A DNA stretch of 32,821 bases. Origin: Palsa-506 sp050013415 (lineage in GTDB: Bacteria > Actinomycetota > Actinomycetes > Streptosporangiales > Streptosporangiaceae). The DNA lies in the NCBI GenBank assembly GCA_050013415.1, contig JBEKFH010000010.1, forward strand, positions 1-32,821. The letters run 5' to 3'. Shown here one piece after another: positions 15,949-23,226 of the stretch. Made by a program: the position numbers and the translations under genes. Under the pieces are notes generated by a model. The model ran no database searches and was not told where the DNA came from. It was given only the letters and a program-made list of their open reading frames with translations. Within the stretch, counting starts at the first letter, position 1; each line of letters opens with the position of its first letter.

Positions 15949-17591
15949 CCGGCCCGGCCGCCCAGGTCGCCGAGCCGGAAGGCGCGCCGCGGGCGGTGCG
16001 GGGCATCGGGCGGGCCGCGGTGCTGATCGGCGGGCTCACGGTGCTGGCCAGGGTGGTGGGACTCGGCCGCCAGATCGTGTTCGCGCACACCGTCGGCAAC
16101 GCATGCCTCGGCACGGCCTACGCGACCGCCAACCAGCTACCGAACATCATCTATGACATCGTCCTCGGCGGCGCGCTGACGTCCATCATGGTGCCGGTGC
16201 TGGCCCGCCCGGCGGAGCGGGCCGATCGCGACCCCGCCGCCGCCCGGGAGGTCAGCCAGATCAGCTCGGCGCTGCTCACTTGGACGGTTCTCATTCTCGT
16301 CCCGGTCAGCGCGGCGCTCGCGCTGGCCGCGGAGCCGCTCGTCTCGCTGCTGATCCCGCTGGGCAGGTCGGGCTGCCCGCATGCGGACCTGGTGGCCGTC
16401 GGCTCCCGCATGCTGGTGGTGTTCGCGCCGCAGATCCTGCTCTACGGCCTAGCGGTGGTGATGTACGGAATCCTGCAGGCGCACCGCAGGTTCACCGCAC
16501 CGGCGCTCGCTCCGGTGCTGTCCAGCGCGGTGGTCATCGTCGCGTACCTGGCCTATTTCTCGCTCCGCCACTCCCGCGCCACCGCGGTGACCGGGCTTTC
16601 CCGGCCTGCTGAGCTGATCCTCTCGGCGGGCACGACAGCGGGCGTCGCGGCCCTGGTGGTGACCGCGCTGGTGCCAGCCTGGCGGCTCCGGCTGCGGCTG
16701 CGCCCGGCGCTGCGGTTCCCCGGCGGCGTCGCACGCCGTGCCCGCGCCCTTGCCGCGGTCGGGATCGCCGCCCTGGTGGCGCAGGATGCCTCGGTCCTGA
16801 TGGTGACCTGGCTTGCCAACGGCCATGGCGACAGCGGCGCCGTCGTGCTGTATGGCTACGGCTGGCAGCTGTTCACGGCGGCCTACGCCGTGCTGGCCAT
16901 CCCGATCGCCATCAGCGCCTTCCCCGTACTTTCCGCCAGCCGGGGGGACGCGTTCGATGGCACCGCGGCGAGCTCGGGCCGCGCGGCGGTGATGATGTCC
17001 TGCCTGGGCGCCGCCCTGCTGGCCGGCGCCGCCGTGCCGGTGTCCCGCGTCTTCGCGTCGGACCCGGCGCAGGTCAACCAGCTGGCCCTGACGTTCGCCG
17101 CGTTCGCTCCCGGGCTGATCGGCTACGGCGTGGCCGCCTGCCTGTCCAGGGTCCTGCTCGCCGACGGCAGGAACCGGATGGCCGCGATGGCGATGTCCGC
17201 GGGCTGGCTGCTAGTGATCGCCGCGGACGTGGCAGCCGTGCACCTGGTAACCGCGCGCTGGGTCGTGCCCGTGCTCGGCCTGGGCAATACCGTGGGTCTG
17301 ACGGCATCGGGAGCCGCTCTGCTGGCCGCCGTCCGGCGGGCCAGGGGCGCGGCCGCCCTGCGCGGCATGGTGCGCGCCGCAGCCGCAGGGCTGGCCGCGG
17401 CGCTTGCCGGGGGCTCGGCGGCGGCGGCCCTGTCGGCGGCCGTGCCAGCCTCCGGGGCCATCCCGAACGGGTTGCTGGCGGTTGCCGCCTGCGCCTGCGC
17501 CGCCGCGGTGTTCGTGGCGGTCGGCTATGCGCTGGATGGCGGTGATCTGCGTACCGCGGTGGCCCGGCTCCGGCGGCGCGCGGCGTCATGA
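15945..17591 (+). CDS. MurJ/MviN-family lipid-linked precursor flippase
   Basis: 548 residues, GTG start overlapping the previous stop. The N-terminus (IGRAAVLIGGLTVLARVVGLGRQIVFAHTVG, then TANQLPNIIYDIVLGGALTSIMVPVLAR) is the characteristic MurJ start, and the rest shows about 14 hydrophobic helices. MurJ proteins flip lipid II or related undecaprenyl-linked sugars across the membrane. The position between a PNPT-type transferase and a GT4 enzyme suggests a dedicated flippase for a lipid-linked glycan made by its neighbours rather than the main lipid II flippase, but this is inference. It is coupled to the GT4 gene by an ATGA overlap. The murJ symbol is withheld because actinomycetes usually carry several paralogues. 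Confidence 0.88.
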   Translation: MTGPAAQVAEPEGAPRAVRGIGRAAVLIGGLTVLARVVGLGRQIVFAHTVGNACLGTAYATANQLPNIIYDIVLGGALTSIMVPVLARPAERADRDPAAAREVSQISSALLTWTVLILVPVSAALALAAEPLVSLLIPLGRSGCPHADLVAVGSRMLVVFAPQILLYGLAVVMYGILQAHRRFTAPALAPVLSSAVVIVAYLAYFSLRHSRATAVTGLSRPAELILSAGTTAGVAALVVTALVPAWRLRLRLRPALRFPGGVARRARALAAVGIAALVAQDASVLMVTWLANGHGDSGAVVLYGYGWQLFTAAYAVLAIPIAISAFPVLSASRGDAFDGTAASSGRAAVMMSCLGAALLAGAAVPVSRVFASDPAQVNQLALTFAAFAPGLIGYGVAACLSRVLLADGRNRMAAMAMSAGWLLVIAADVAAVHLVTARWVVPVLGLGNTVGLTASGAALLAAVRRARGAAALRGMVRAAAAGLAAALAGGSAAAALSAAVPASGAIPNGLLAVAACACAAAVFVAVGYALDGGDLRTAVARLRRRAAS

Positions 17592-18796
17592 CCGCCGAGC
17601 GCATCGCCTACGTGCTCGGCGCCACGGCCGGCGGCACTGGCCGTCATGTGGCCATGCTGGCGGCGGGCTGCGCCGGGCGGGGCCTGACAGTGAGCACGTT
17701 CGGCCCGGCCGCCGCCGGGCCGCTGCTCGCGCCAGGATCGTCATTCGCGCCGGTCGAGATTGCCGACCGGCCGCGCCCAGGCCATGACCTGGCCGCGATC
17801 CTGCGCCTGCGCGGCCTGCTGGCGGCGGCGCGGCCCGACGTCGTGCACGCGCATGGCCTGCGCGCGGGCGCGGCGGCCGCCGCCGCGATCGCGCTGCTCC
17901 TGCCCGTCCGCCGCGGGTCTGCCAGCCGCGGGTCTGCCCGCCGCGGCCCCGCCCGCCGCGGCCCCGCCAGCCGCGGCCCCGCCAGCCGCGGCCCCGCCCT
18001 GCTGGTGACCGTGCACAACGCCCCGCCGGACGGCGCGCTGGCGGCAGCGGTGTACCGGGCGCTTGAGCTGGTCGTCGCCCGCCGCGCGACTGCCGTGCTA
18101 GCCGTCTCGCCCGACCTCGCCGCCCGGATGCGGCGGCGCGGTGCCGCCGACGTCGGGCCGGCGATCGTGCCGGCCCCGGTCATGGCCCGGCCGTCGGCCG
18201 CGCAGATCGAGCAGGCGGTGGCGGACATCGGGGCCGATGGCGCTCCTGTCGTGCTCGCAGTCGGCAGGCTCGCGGCGCAGAAGGGCTTCTCCGTCCTGCT
18301 CGATGCCGCAGCGAGCTGGCAGGACCGGCGCCCGCGGCCGCTGCTGGCGCTCGCGGGGGCCGGCCCGCTGGCCGGCCCGCTGGCCGTGCGCGCCCGCGGC
18401 CAGGGCCTGGCCGTCCGGTTCCTCGGCCAGCGCGATGACGTGCCCGCGCTGCTGCAGGCGGCCGATGTCGTCGTGGTGCCGAGCCGCTGGGAGGGACAGC
18501 CGCTCATCGTCCAGGAGGCGATGCGGGCGGGCAGGCCGCTGGTGGCCTCGCGGGCCGGCGGAATACCGGGGCTGACCGGCGAGGACGCGGCGCTGCTGGT
18601 GGCTCCGCTGGATCCCGGCCAGCTGGCCGCCGCGGTGCTCGCGGTCATCGGCGACCGGGCGCTGGCGCGCAGGCTCGGCGCGGCGGCATTGGCCCGGGCA
18701 GCCGCGTTTCCGTCCGAATCCGACGCGGTGAACGCCGTGATCGCCGTGTACGACCGGCTCGTCGTCCCCCGCGGCCGGCCGGCCATGGATGGGTGA
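17588..18796 (+). CDS. GT4-family glycosyltransferase
   Basis: 402 residues with two Rossmann-like halves (GT-B fold). The N-terminal glycine loop is ATAGGTGRHVAML, acceptor-side PDVVHAHG is at about 79-86, and the donor-binding half begins VLAVGRLAAQKGFSVLLDA. The EX7E motif is complete in PSRWEGQPLIVQEAMRAG. These are retaining transferases that use nucleotide sugars; here the likely acceptor is a lipid-linked sugar made by the MraY-like neighbour. An RGPAS repeat insert (about residues 112-137) lies in the N-terminal half. It is the last gene of the overlapping run and is followed four bases later by the SDR gene. Confidence 0.88.
   Translation: MTAERIAYVLGATAGGTGRHVAMLAAGCAGRGLTVSTFGPAAAGPLLAPGSSFAPVEIADRPRPGHDLAAILRLRGLLAAARPDVVHAHGLRAGAAAAAAIALLLPVRRGSASRGSARRGPARRGPASRGPASRGPALLVTVHNAPPDGALAAAVYRALELVVARRATAVLAVSPDLAARMRRRGAADVGPAIVPAPVMARPSAAQIEQAVADIGADGAPVVLAVGRLAAQKGFSVLLDAAASWQDRRPRPLLALAGAGPLAGPLAVRARGQGLAVRFLGQRDDVPALLQAADVVVVPSRWEGQPLIVQEAMRAGRPLVASRAGGIPGLTGEDAALLVAPLDPGQLAAAVLAVIGDRALARRLGAAALARAAAFPSESDAVNAVIAVYDRLVVPRGRPAMDG
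17911..18000 (+). repeat. 15-bp in-frame tandem repeat in the GT4 gene (RGPAS/RGPAR)
   Basis: Six units with core cgcggccccgccagc encode SRGSARRGPARRGPASRG and continue in the same pattern. The repeat splits AIALLLPV from LLVTVHNAPP, where other GT4 proteins have a short loop. Confidence 0.93.
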
Positions 18797-18800
18797 TGTA

Positions 18801-19544
18801 ATGAGCGGTCTTCTCGACGGGCGGGCGGCCCTGGTGACCGGCGGGTCGCGGGGTATCGGGCGGGCGGTGGTGGAGCGGCTGGCGCGCGACGGCGCCACTG
18901 TCACCCTCGGGTTCCGCACCGATGAGCGTGCCGCCGAGGAGGTCGTCGCCAGCGTGACGGCGGCCGGTGGCCGAGCGACGGCCGTCCGAGCCGACCTGGC
19001 CGAGTCCGGCGCCGCCGCCAGGCTGTGGGACGCGGCTGATGAGTTCGCCGGACCTGTCGACATCCTCGTCAACAACGCCGGAATTGGCGTTGTGCGGACC
19101 CTCGCCGAGCTGTCCGACGAGGATTACGAGCGGGTGATGCAGATCAACGTGAGGGCGGTCTTCGAGGCCCTACGGGAGGCGGCCCGCCGTATGCCCGACG
19201 GCGGCAGGATCGTCAACGTGTCCACCGTCAACACGGTCCTGCCCGGACCCGGCATCTCGCTCTATGCCGCCAGCAAAGGTGCCGTCGAACAGCTCACGGT
19301 GATCGCTGCCCACGAGCTCGGCGAGCGGGGCATCACCGTCAACACCGTGTCGCCCGGAGCGACCGACACCGACATGCTCCGCGAGCACAACAGCTCCGAG
19401 GGACGGGAGACAATGCGGGGGATGTCGCCGCTCGGCAGGCTGGGACAGCCCGAGGACGTCGCTGACGTGATCGCGTTCCTCGTCGGCCCCGACGGGCGGT
19501 GGATGACCGCCCAGAATCTCAGAGCAGGGGGAGGCATCCGGTAG
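18801..19544 (+). CDS. SDR-family oxidoreductase
   Basis: 247 residues from ATG 18801; ATG 18789, four codons earlier, is an alternative that would overlap the GT4 stop. Cofactor motif TGGSRGIG (13-20) and NNAG (91-94) mark a classical SDR using NAD(P)H. The Tyr155-x3-Lys159 pair is present in SLYAASKGA. The residue 13 before the Tyr, normally the catalytic Ser, is Thr142 (VNVST). The C-terminus PLGRLGQPEDVADVIAFLVGPDGRWMTAQ is the usual SDR tail. Substrate unknown; the family includes 3-oxoacyl-ACP reductase-like and sugar or steroid dehydrogenases. It may be read through from the glycan genes, but its role there is unclear. Confidence 0.88.
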   Translation: MSGLLDGRAALVTGGSRGIGRAVVERLARDGATVTLGFRTDERAAEEVVASVTAAGGRATAVRADLAESGAAARLWDAADEFAGPVDILVNNAGIGVVRTLAELSDEDYERVMQINVRAVFEALREAARRMPDGGRIVNVSTVNTVLPGPGISLYAASKGAVEQLTVIAAHELGERGITVNTVSPGATDTDMLREHNSSEGRETMRGMSPLGRLGQPEDVADVIAFLVGPDGRWMTAQNLRAGGGIR

Positions 19545-19921
19545 GGGAGCCGATCTCGATGCCGTTGCCCGCAAGCCGGATGTCGCCGTGAGCCTGTGAT
19601 CCTTGTGATCCAGACCACGATGCAGTTCTGTGGGCAGCCCTGCCGGGACCGGGTCGTGCCAGGATGAGACGGGTCTGCCGGGATGACGCCGGAGACTACC
19701 GCGATGGGATCGGAGGCTTGCCGGGGTGATGCTGCGGAACGCGGAATCGAGCGGCGCAGCCGCCGGGAATGCAGTTGGCTCTGCCTGCGACGTTCACCAG
19801 GGATTATATCGTTTTTATAACAAACAGAAGTTTCATCGCAAAGTGTCTGTTTGTATGTGCTGGGGTGACGGATTGAGGCCGCTTTTATCCCCCTGTGCGG
19901 TCTCTTGGGGGGTTACAGCGC
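19545..19921. other. 377-base intergenic region with an AT-rich island
   Basis: No convincing gene. Positions 19800-19860 are far richer in A and T than anything nearby and contain a small inverted repeat, TTATA (19804-19808) and TATAA (19816-19820). This is the likely promoter region of the 19922 gene. No -35/-10 pair with good spacing could be fixed. Confidence 0.6.
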
Positions 19922-21199
19922 ATGGGTGAGCCGAGCCGTGCCCGGCCGCCTGACCGGTCGGCGGATAGTGCCGGCGACGCCAATTCCGCGCCGGACCACC
20001 CCGGCACTCCGCTCGCGCCCGCTGGCGATCAGCCGGCGAGTCCGCCCGTGCCGGCGGGTGGTGAGCAGCTGGCAAGTCCGCCCGTGCCGGGCGGCGATCA
20101 GCAGCCGAGCCCGCCTGTGCCGGGCGGTGAGCAGCCGGCCGGCCCGTCGGCGCCCGCTGACGGGCACCCGGCGGCCGCGGGCGAACCTTCCTGGGCGTCG
20201 GTACTCGCCACCACCATCCGGCTCTGGCTGGAGCGGCGAGTGCGGCGCGAGCACGCCAGAACGCCGCAGGAGCGTCGGCCCGCGTCGCGGGCGCTCGGCC
20301 TGATCCCCTACGTTGTTGTGGTCATCCTGGCGGGTGCACTGGCGGTCGCGCTGGTCCAGCACACGCGGACCGGCGCGAAGAACGCCGGCTCCGGCCGCGC
20401 CGACCCCGCCTCCGCCACGATCGCCCGCGGCGACGCGGCGGGCTGGATTGTCGGGCAGGTCAGCCCCGGCGCGATCGTGGCCTGCGATCCGGTCATGTGC
20501 GCCGCGCTCCAGGCTCGCGGATTCCCCGCCGGGAGCCTGCTGATGCTGGGCCCGTCAGCCAGCGATCCGCTGGGCTCCGCCGTGGTGGTGGCGACCGCAG
20601 CCGTCCGCGGTCAGTTTGGCCGCCGCCTGGCCAGCGTGTACGCACCCGTCGTCCTCGCCAGCTTCGGCTCGGGATCGGCGCTGGTCCAGGTGCTGGTGAC
20701 GGCCCCGGATGGCGCCGCGGCCTACCGGATGGCTCAGCAGGCCGATCTGCGGGCCCGGCGGGCAGCCGGCCGGCAGCTGGTTGAGAACCCCCGGATCGCC
20801 TGCCCGGCGCGGGCCAGGAGCGAGCTCGTCGCCGGTGACGTCGACGCGCGGCTGCTGATCACGCTGGCTGCCCTGGCCGCCGAGCATCCGGTGAGCATCC
20901 TGTCGTTCGGCGACCGGGGTCCCGGCGCCAGCCCCGGCGTCCCGCTGCGAGCCGCCGAGCTGGCCGGCCCGGACAGCCCGGACGGCGCTGCGTACCTGTC
21001 CTCGTCGCTGGCCTTCCTGCGCGCTCAGCGCGCCCCTTTCCTTGCCTCGACTATTTCGACGGCAAGGCTGGCCAGCGGCAAGACCGTGCTGCGCGTCGGA
21101 TTCGCCGCACCGAGCCCGCTGGGGCTGCTGGGCGCCCTGTCGTCGGCCCGGCATGCAGGGCAGCCAGAGTTCGGGAAGCAGTCAGTGTCGGCCGCGTGA
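19922..21199 (+). CDS. Single-pass membrane protein with Pro-rich N-terminus, unknown function
   Basis: 425 residues from ATG 19922, preceded by GGGGGGTT. Residues 1-90 are disordered and Pro/Gly-rich with three SPPVPGG units. A basic segment (RRVRREHARTPQERR) is followed by one membrane helix at about 127-146 (LIPYVVVVILAGALAVALVQ), giving a cytoplasmic N-terminus and an outside domain of about 275 residues. That domain has AGWIVGQVSPGAIVACDPVMCAALQARGFP and an Ala-rich alpha/beta pattern; no named family recognised. It sits directly before the DUF4397 and sortase genes, 87 bases upstream, so a cell-surface role with them is likely. The two cysteines in ACDPVMC could form a disulfide. Confidence 0.7.
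   Translation: MGEPSRARPPDRSADSAGDANSAPDHPGTPLAPAGDQPASPPVPAGGEQLASPPVPGGDQQPSPPVPGGEQPAGPSAPADGHPAAAGEPSWASVLATTIRLWLERRVRREHARTPQERRPASRALGLIPYVVVVILAGALAVALVQHTRTGAKNAGSGRADPASATIARGDAAGWIVGQVSPGAIVACDPVMCAALQARGFPAGSLLMLGPSASDPLGSAVVVATAAVRGQFGRRLASVYAPVVLASFGSGSALVQVLVTAPDGAAAYRMAQQADLRARRAAGRQLVENPRIACPARARSELVAGDVDARLLITLAALAAEHPVSILSFGDRGPGASPGVPLRAAELAGPDSPDGAAYLSSSLAFLRAQRAPFLASTISTARLASGKTVLRVGFAAPSPLGLLGALSSARHAGQPEFGKQSVSAA
20037..20147 (+). repeat. 33-36-bp in-frame repeat (SPPVPGGxQQ)
   Basis: Three imperfect units encode ASPPVPAGGEQL, ASPPVPGGDQQ and PSPPVPGGEQP in the cytoplasmic N-terminus of the membrane protein. Confidence 0.88.
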
Positions 21200-21215
21200 C
21201 GGATAGGTAAGGCGG

Positions 21216-21275
21216 CAGGTCACCCCGGCCTGCCGCGGGAGGCGCGGCAGATCACCCCCGGCCTGCCGCGGGAGG
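21216..21275. repeat. Direct repeat of about 33 bp covering the ribosome binding site
   Basis: The segment tcaccccggcctgccgcggg followed by agg occurs at 21220-21242 and, with one added c, at 21252-21275. The second copy ends in the GGAGG that serves the DUF4397 start, so the first carries a spare GGAGG about 45 bases upstream. Confidence 0.75.
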
Positions 21276-21286
21276 AAAGAGGAACC

Positions 21287-22264
21287 ATGAGACGCCGCAC
21301 CCGGATCGCCCGGCGGGCCAGTGCCGCCCGGACAGGCTGGATAACCCGGCTGGCCGGCGTTCCGCGGCCGGGCGGAGTCGCCCGCCCGGCCCGGCTGGCC
21401 GCGGTCCTCGGGCTTGCCCTCGGCCTGATCGGGCTTGCTGCCCCGGCCGCGTCAGCCGCCGCGTCCGCGTCCGCGGCCGGCTCGGCGGCCGGGTCAGCCG
21501 CTGCGCCCGCCGGGACGCACCTGGGCTGGCTGCGGCTCGCCCATCTGTCACCGAACACTCCGGCGGTGGACGTCTACCTTTACTCGTTCGGCGACCCCAG
21601 CGCAATGATCGTGCTGAAGCACGTGACCTACGGCACGGTATCGGGCTATCAGGCCATTCCCAGCGGCGAGTACACCGTCGCCATGCGCGGGGCCGGCGCG
21701 CCGGCTGGCTCCAAGCCGGTGCTGTCCACCACCGTCAACGTGGTCGCGGGCAAGGCTTACACCGTGGCCGGCATGGGACCGGCTTCCGGCCTCCGGCTGC
21801 AGATCCTCAAGGACGCACTCGTCACCCCGCCCGGCAAGGCGCTGGTCCGGATCATCCAGGCATCGCTGCAGGAACACAAGGTCACGGTGACCGCAGCCGG
21901 CAAGACGCTCGCGCGCGGACTCCCGTTCGCGGCGGTCACCGCCTACCAGGCGGTCAGCCCGGGAACCTGGAACGTGCACGTGGCCGGCCCGACGGAAAGC
22001 GCTGACCAGCGCATTGCTCTGGCCGCCGGCACCATCCACACCCTCGTCGTGCTAGACGACCCCGGCCGCCTGACGATCGACAACCTGATGGACGCGGCCG
22101 GCAGCCGGCTGCTCCCGGCCGGGGCGGCGGCCACCGGCCTCGGCGGTACCGCGGCTGTTCCTGGCTCCTCGCCGTTGCCGTGGCTGGTCACGCTCGCGGC
22201 GGGGCTGCTGGTCAGCTGCGCCGGGGTCACCCTGCTGCGGCGGTCCCGGGCCGGCCGCGCCTGA
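21287..22264 (+). CDS. DUF4397 domain surface protein with C-terminal membrane anchor
   Basis: 325 residues. ATG 21287 has a strong ribosome binding site (GGAGG at 21271-21275). A long basic start and a hydrophobic stretch at about 38-55 with APAASA suggest export by a signal peptide. DUF4397 covers about 80-200: LRLAHLSPNTPAVDVYLY, YQAIPSGEYTVAMR, LVRIIQASLQEHKVTV. The C-terminus is a membrane helix and basic tail (LPWLVTLAAGLLVSCAGVTLLRRSRAGRA), the shape of a sortase substrate. No LPxTG, LAxTG or NPxTG precedes it; the closest text is AAATGLGG. DUF4397 resembles bacterial Ig-like beta folds; function unknown. The sortase gene follows after 21 bases. Confidence 0.85.
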   Translation: MRRRTRIARRASAARTGWITRLAGVPRPGGVARPARLAAVLGLALGLIGLAAPAASAAASASAAGSAAGSAAAPAGTHLGWLRLAHLSPNTPAVDVYLYSFGDPSAMIVLKHVTYGTVSGYQAIPSGEYTVAMRGAGAPAGSKPVLSTTVNVVAGKAYTVAGMGPASGLRLQILKDALVTPPGKALVRIIQASLQEHKVTVTAAGKTLARGLPFAAVTAYQAVSPGTWNVHVAGPTESADQRIALAAGTIHTLVVLDDPGRLTIDNLMDAAGSRLLPAGAAATGLGGTAAVPGSSPLPWLVTLAAGLLVSCAGVTLLRRSRAGRA

Positions 22265-22285
22265 GCTGAGACGAGGAAGCCGGCC

Positions 22286-23023
22286 GTGCCCTGGCGCCCG
22301 CGCAAACGCCTGCCGCGCCCCGTCAGCCAGCGCCCTGTCAGCCGGCGCCCTGTCAGCCGGCGCCCTGTCAGCCGGCGCCCTGTCAGCCGGCGGTCCGTCA
22401 GCCGGCGGTCCGCGGTGGCCGTGCTGGCATGCGGGCTGCTCGCGATCGCGACTGGCGCGTGCGGCCTGATCATCGCGCGCCACACCGGTCGGGCCGCGGT
22501 GCCGGTAGGCAGGCCGACGCTGATCCCCGTCCCCCGCGGGGACGCGGCCCCGGTGCCCCGGCCCTCCGACGGCGAGGCGGTCGCCCGGCCCGCCAGCCTG
22601 ATCATTCCGGCCATCGGGGTCCGGACCAGCCTGGTCAGGCTCGGCCTCACCTCATCGGGCGCCCTGCAGGTGCCGGCCAGCACGGCGGTGGCCGGCTGGT
22701 ACACCTTCAGCCCGCGGCCGGGAGCGATCGGATCCTCGGTCATCGCCGGCCACATCGATTCGCTGACCGGGCCCGGAATCTTCTTCCGGCTGCGACTGAT
22801 GAGACCGGGCGAACGGGTTTACGTGCGGCGGACCGACGGATCGCTCGCCGTCTTCCGGGTCACGGCGAGGCACAAGTACCTGAAGGCCGATTTCCCCACC
22901 ATGGCCGTGTACGGGCCGGTCCCGACGCCGCAGCTGCGCCTGATCACCTGCGGCGGCACCTTCGACCCGGCCACCGGCCACTACCTCAGCAACGTGATCG
23001 TTTTCGCTACCCTGATCCGGTGA
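22286..23023 (+). CDS. Class F sortase
   Basis: 245 residues. The start gives a basic N-terminus consisting mostly of an RPVSR repeat (11-40), a membrane helix at about 43-64, a Pro-rich linker and the sortase domain from about 102. Catalytic His156 lies in VIAGHIDS and Cys222 in LITCGGTFD, both typical of actinobacterial class F sortases. The expected third residue, an Arg near the end, is not obvious: the closing strand reads GHYLSNVIVFATLIR. The enzyme would cleave a sorting signal and attach a surface protein to the cell wall. The upstream DUF4397 protein is the obvious candidate substrate. A downstream palindrome may end transcription. Confidence 0.88.
   Translation: MPWRPRKRLPRPVSQRPVSRRPVSRRPVSRRPVSRRSVSRRSAVAVLACGLLAIATGACGLIIARHTGRAAVPVGRPTLIPVPRGDAAPVPRPSDGEAVARPASLIIPAIGVRTSLVRLGLTSSGALQVPASTAVAGWYTFSPRPGAIGSSVIAGHIDSLTGPGIFFRLRLMRPGERVYVRRTDGSLAVFRVTARHKYLKADFPTMAVYGPVPTPQLRLITCGGTFDPATGHYLSNVIVFATLIR
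22317..22408 (+). repeat. 15-bp in-frame tandem repeat in the sortase N-terminus (RPVSR)
   Basis: Six units of cgccctgtcagccgg or close variants (the last two cggtccgtcagccgg) encode the arginine-rich cytoplasmic N-terminus. Copy number sets the positive charge before the membrane helix. Confidence 0.93.
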
Positions 23024-23056
23024 CACTGGGGGGCGTGGGCCGACGGCGGCAATGAC

Positions 23057-23104
23057 GTGGTTGGGACTGCACTGCAGTATCAGCTGCAGTGAAGTCCCAA
23101 CCAC
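23057..23104. repeat. 48-bp palindromic dispersed element, copy 2 (possible bidirectional terminator)
   Basis: Arms 23057-23077 and 23084-23104 pair at 20 of 21 positions around the loop tatcag. The pairing extends one more base outwards. It lies between the convergent sortase and oxidase genes, so it could end transcription from both sides, although no T-run follows. It is related to the element at 6673. Confidence 0.85.
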
Positions 23105-23120
23105 GCTGTTGGAGCGACCC

Positions 23121-23200
23121 GGGAGCGAGATGCGGGAGCGAGATGCCGCGGGCGAGATGCCGCGGGCGAGATGCCGCGGGCGAGATGCCGCGGGCGGGCG
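23121..23200. repeat. 13/14-bp intergenic tandem repeat
   Basis: Two 13-base units (gggagcgagatgc) and four 14-base units (cgcgggcgagatgc) follow the palindrome by 16 bases. The unit length is not a multiple of three and the tract lies between convergent genes. Confidence 0.9.
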
Positions 23201-23226
23201 CGGCGATGAGCGGTCGCTGCGGACGC

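Noticed and set aside
19726..19929. 67-codon frame in the AT-rich intergenic region
   Set aside because: No ribosome binding site, atypical composition and overlap with the start of the next gene; more likely promoter DNA.
21920..22264. LPxTG-type sorting signal in the DUF4397 protein
   Set aside because: The membrane helix and basic tail are present, but no pentapeptide of the known sorting classes precedes them.
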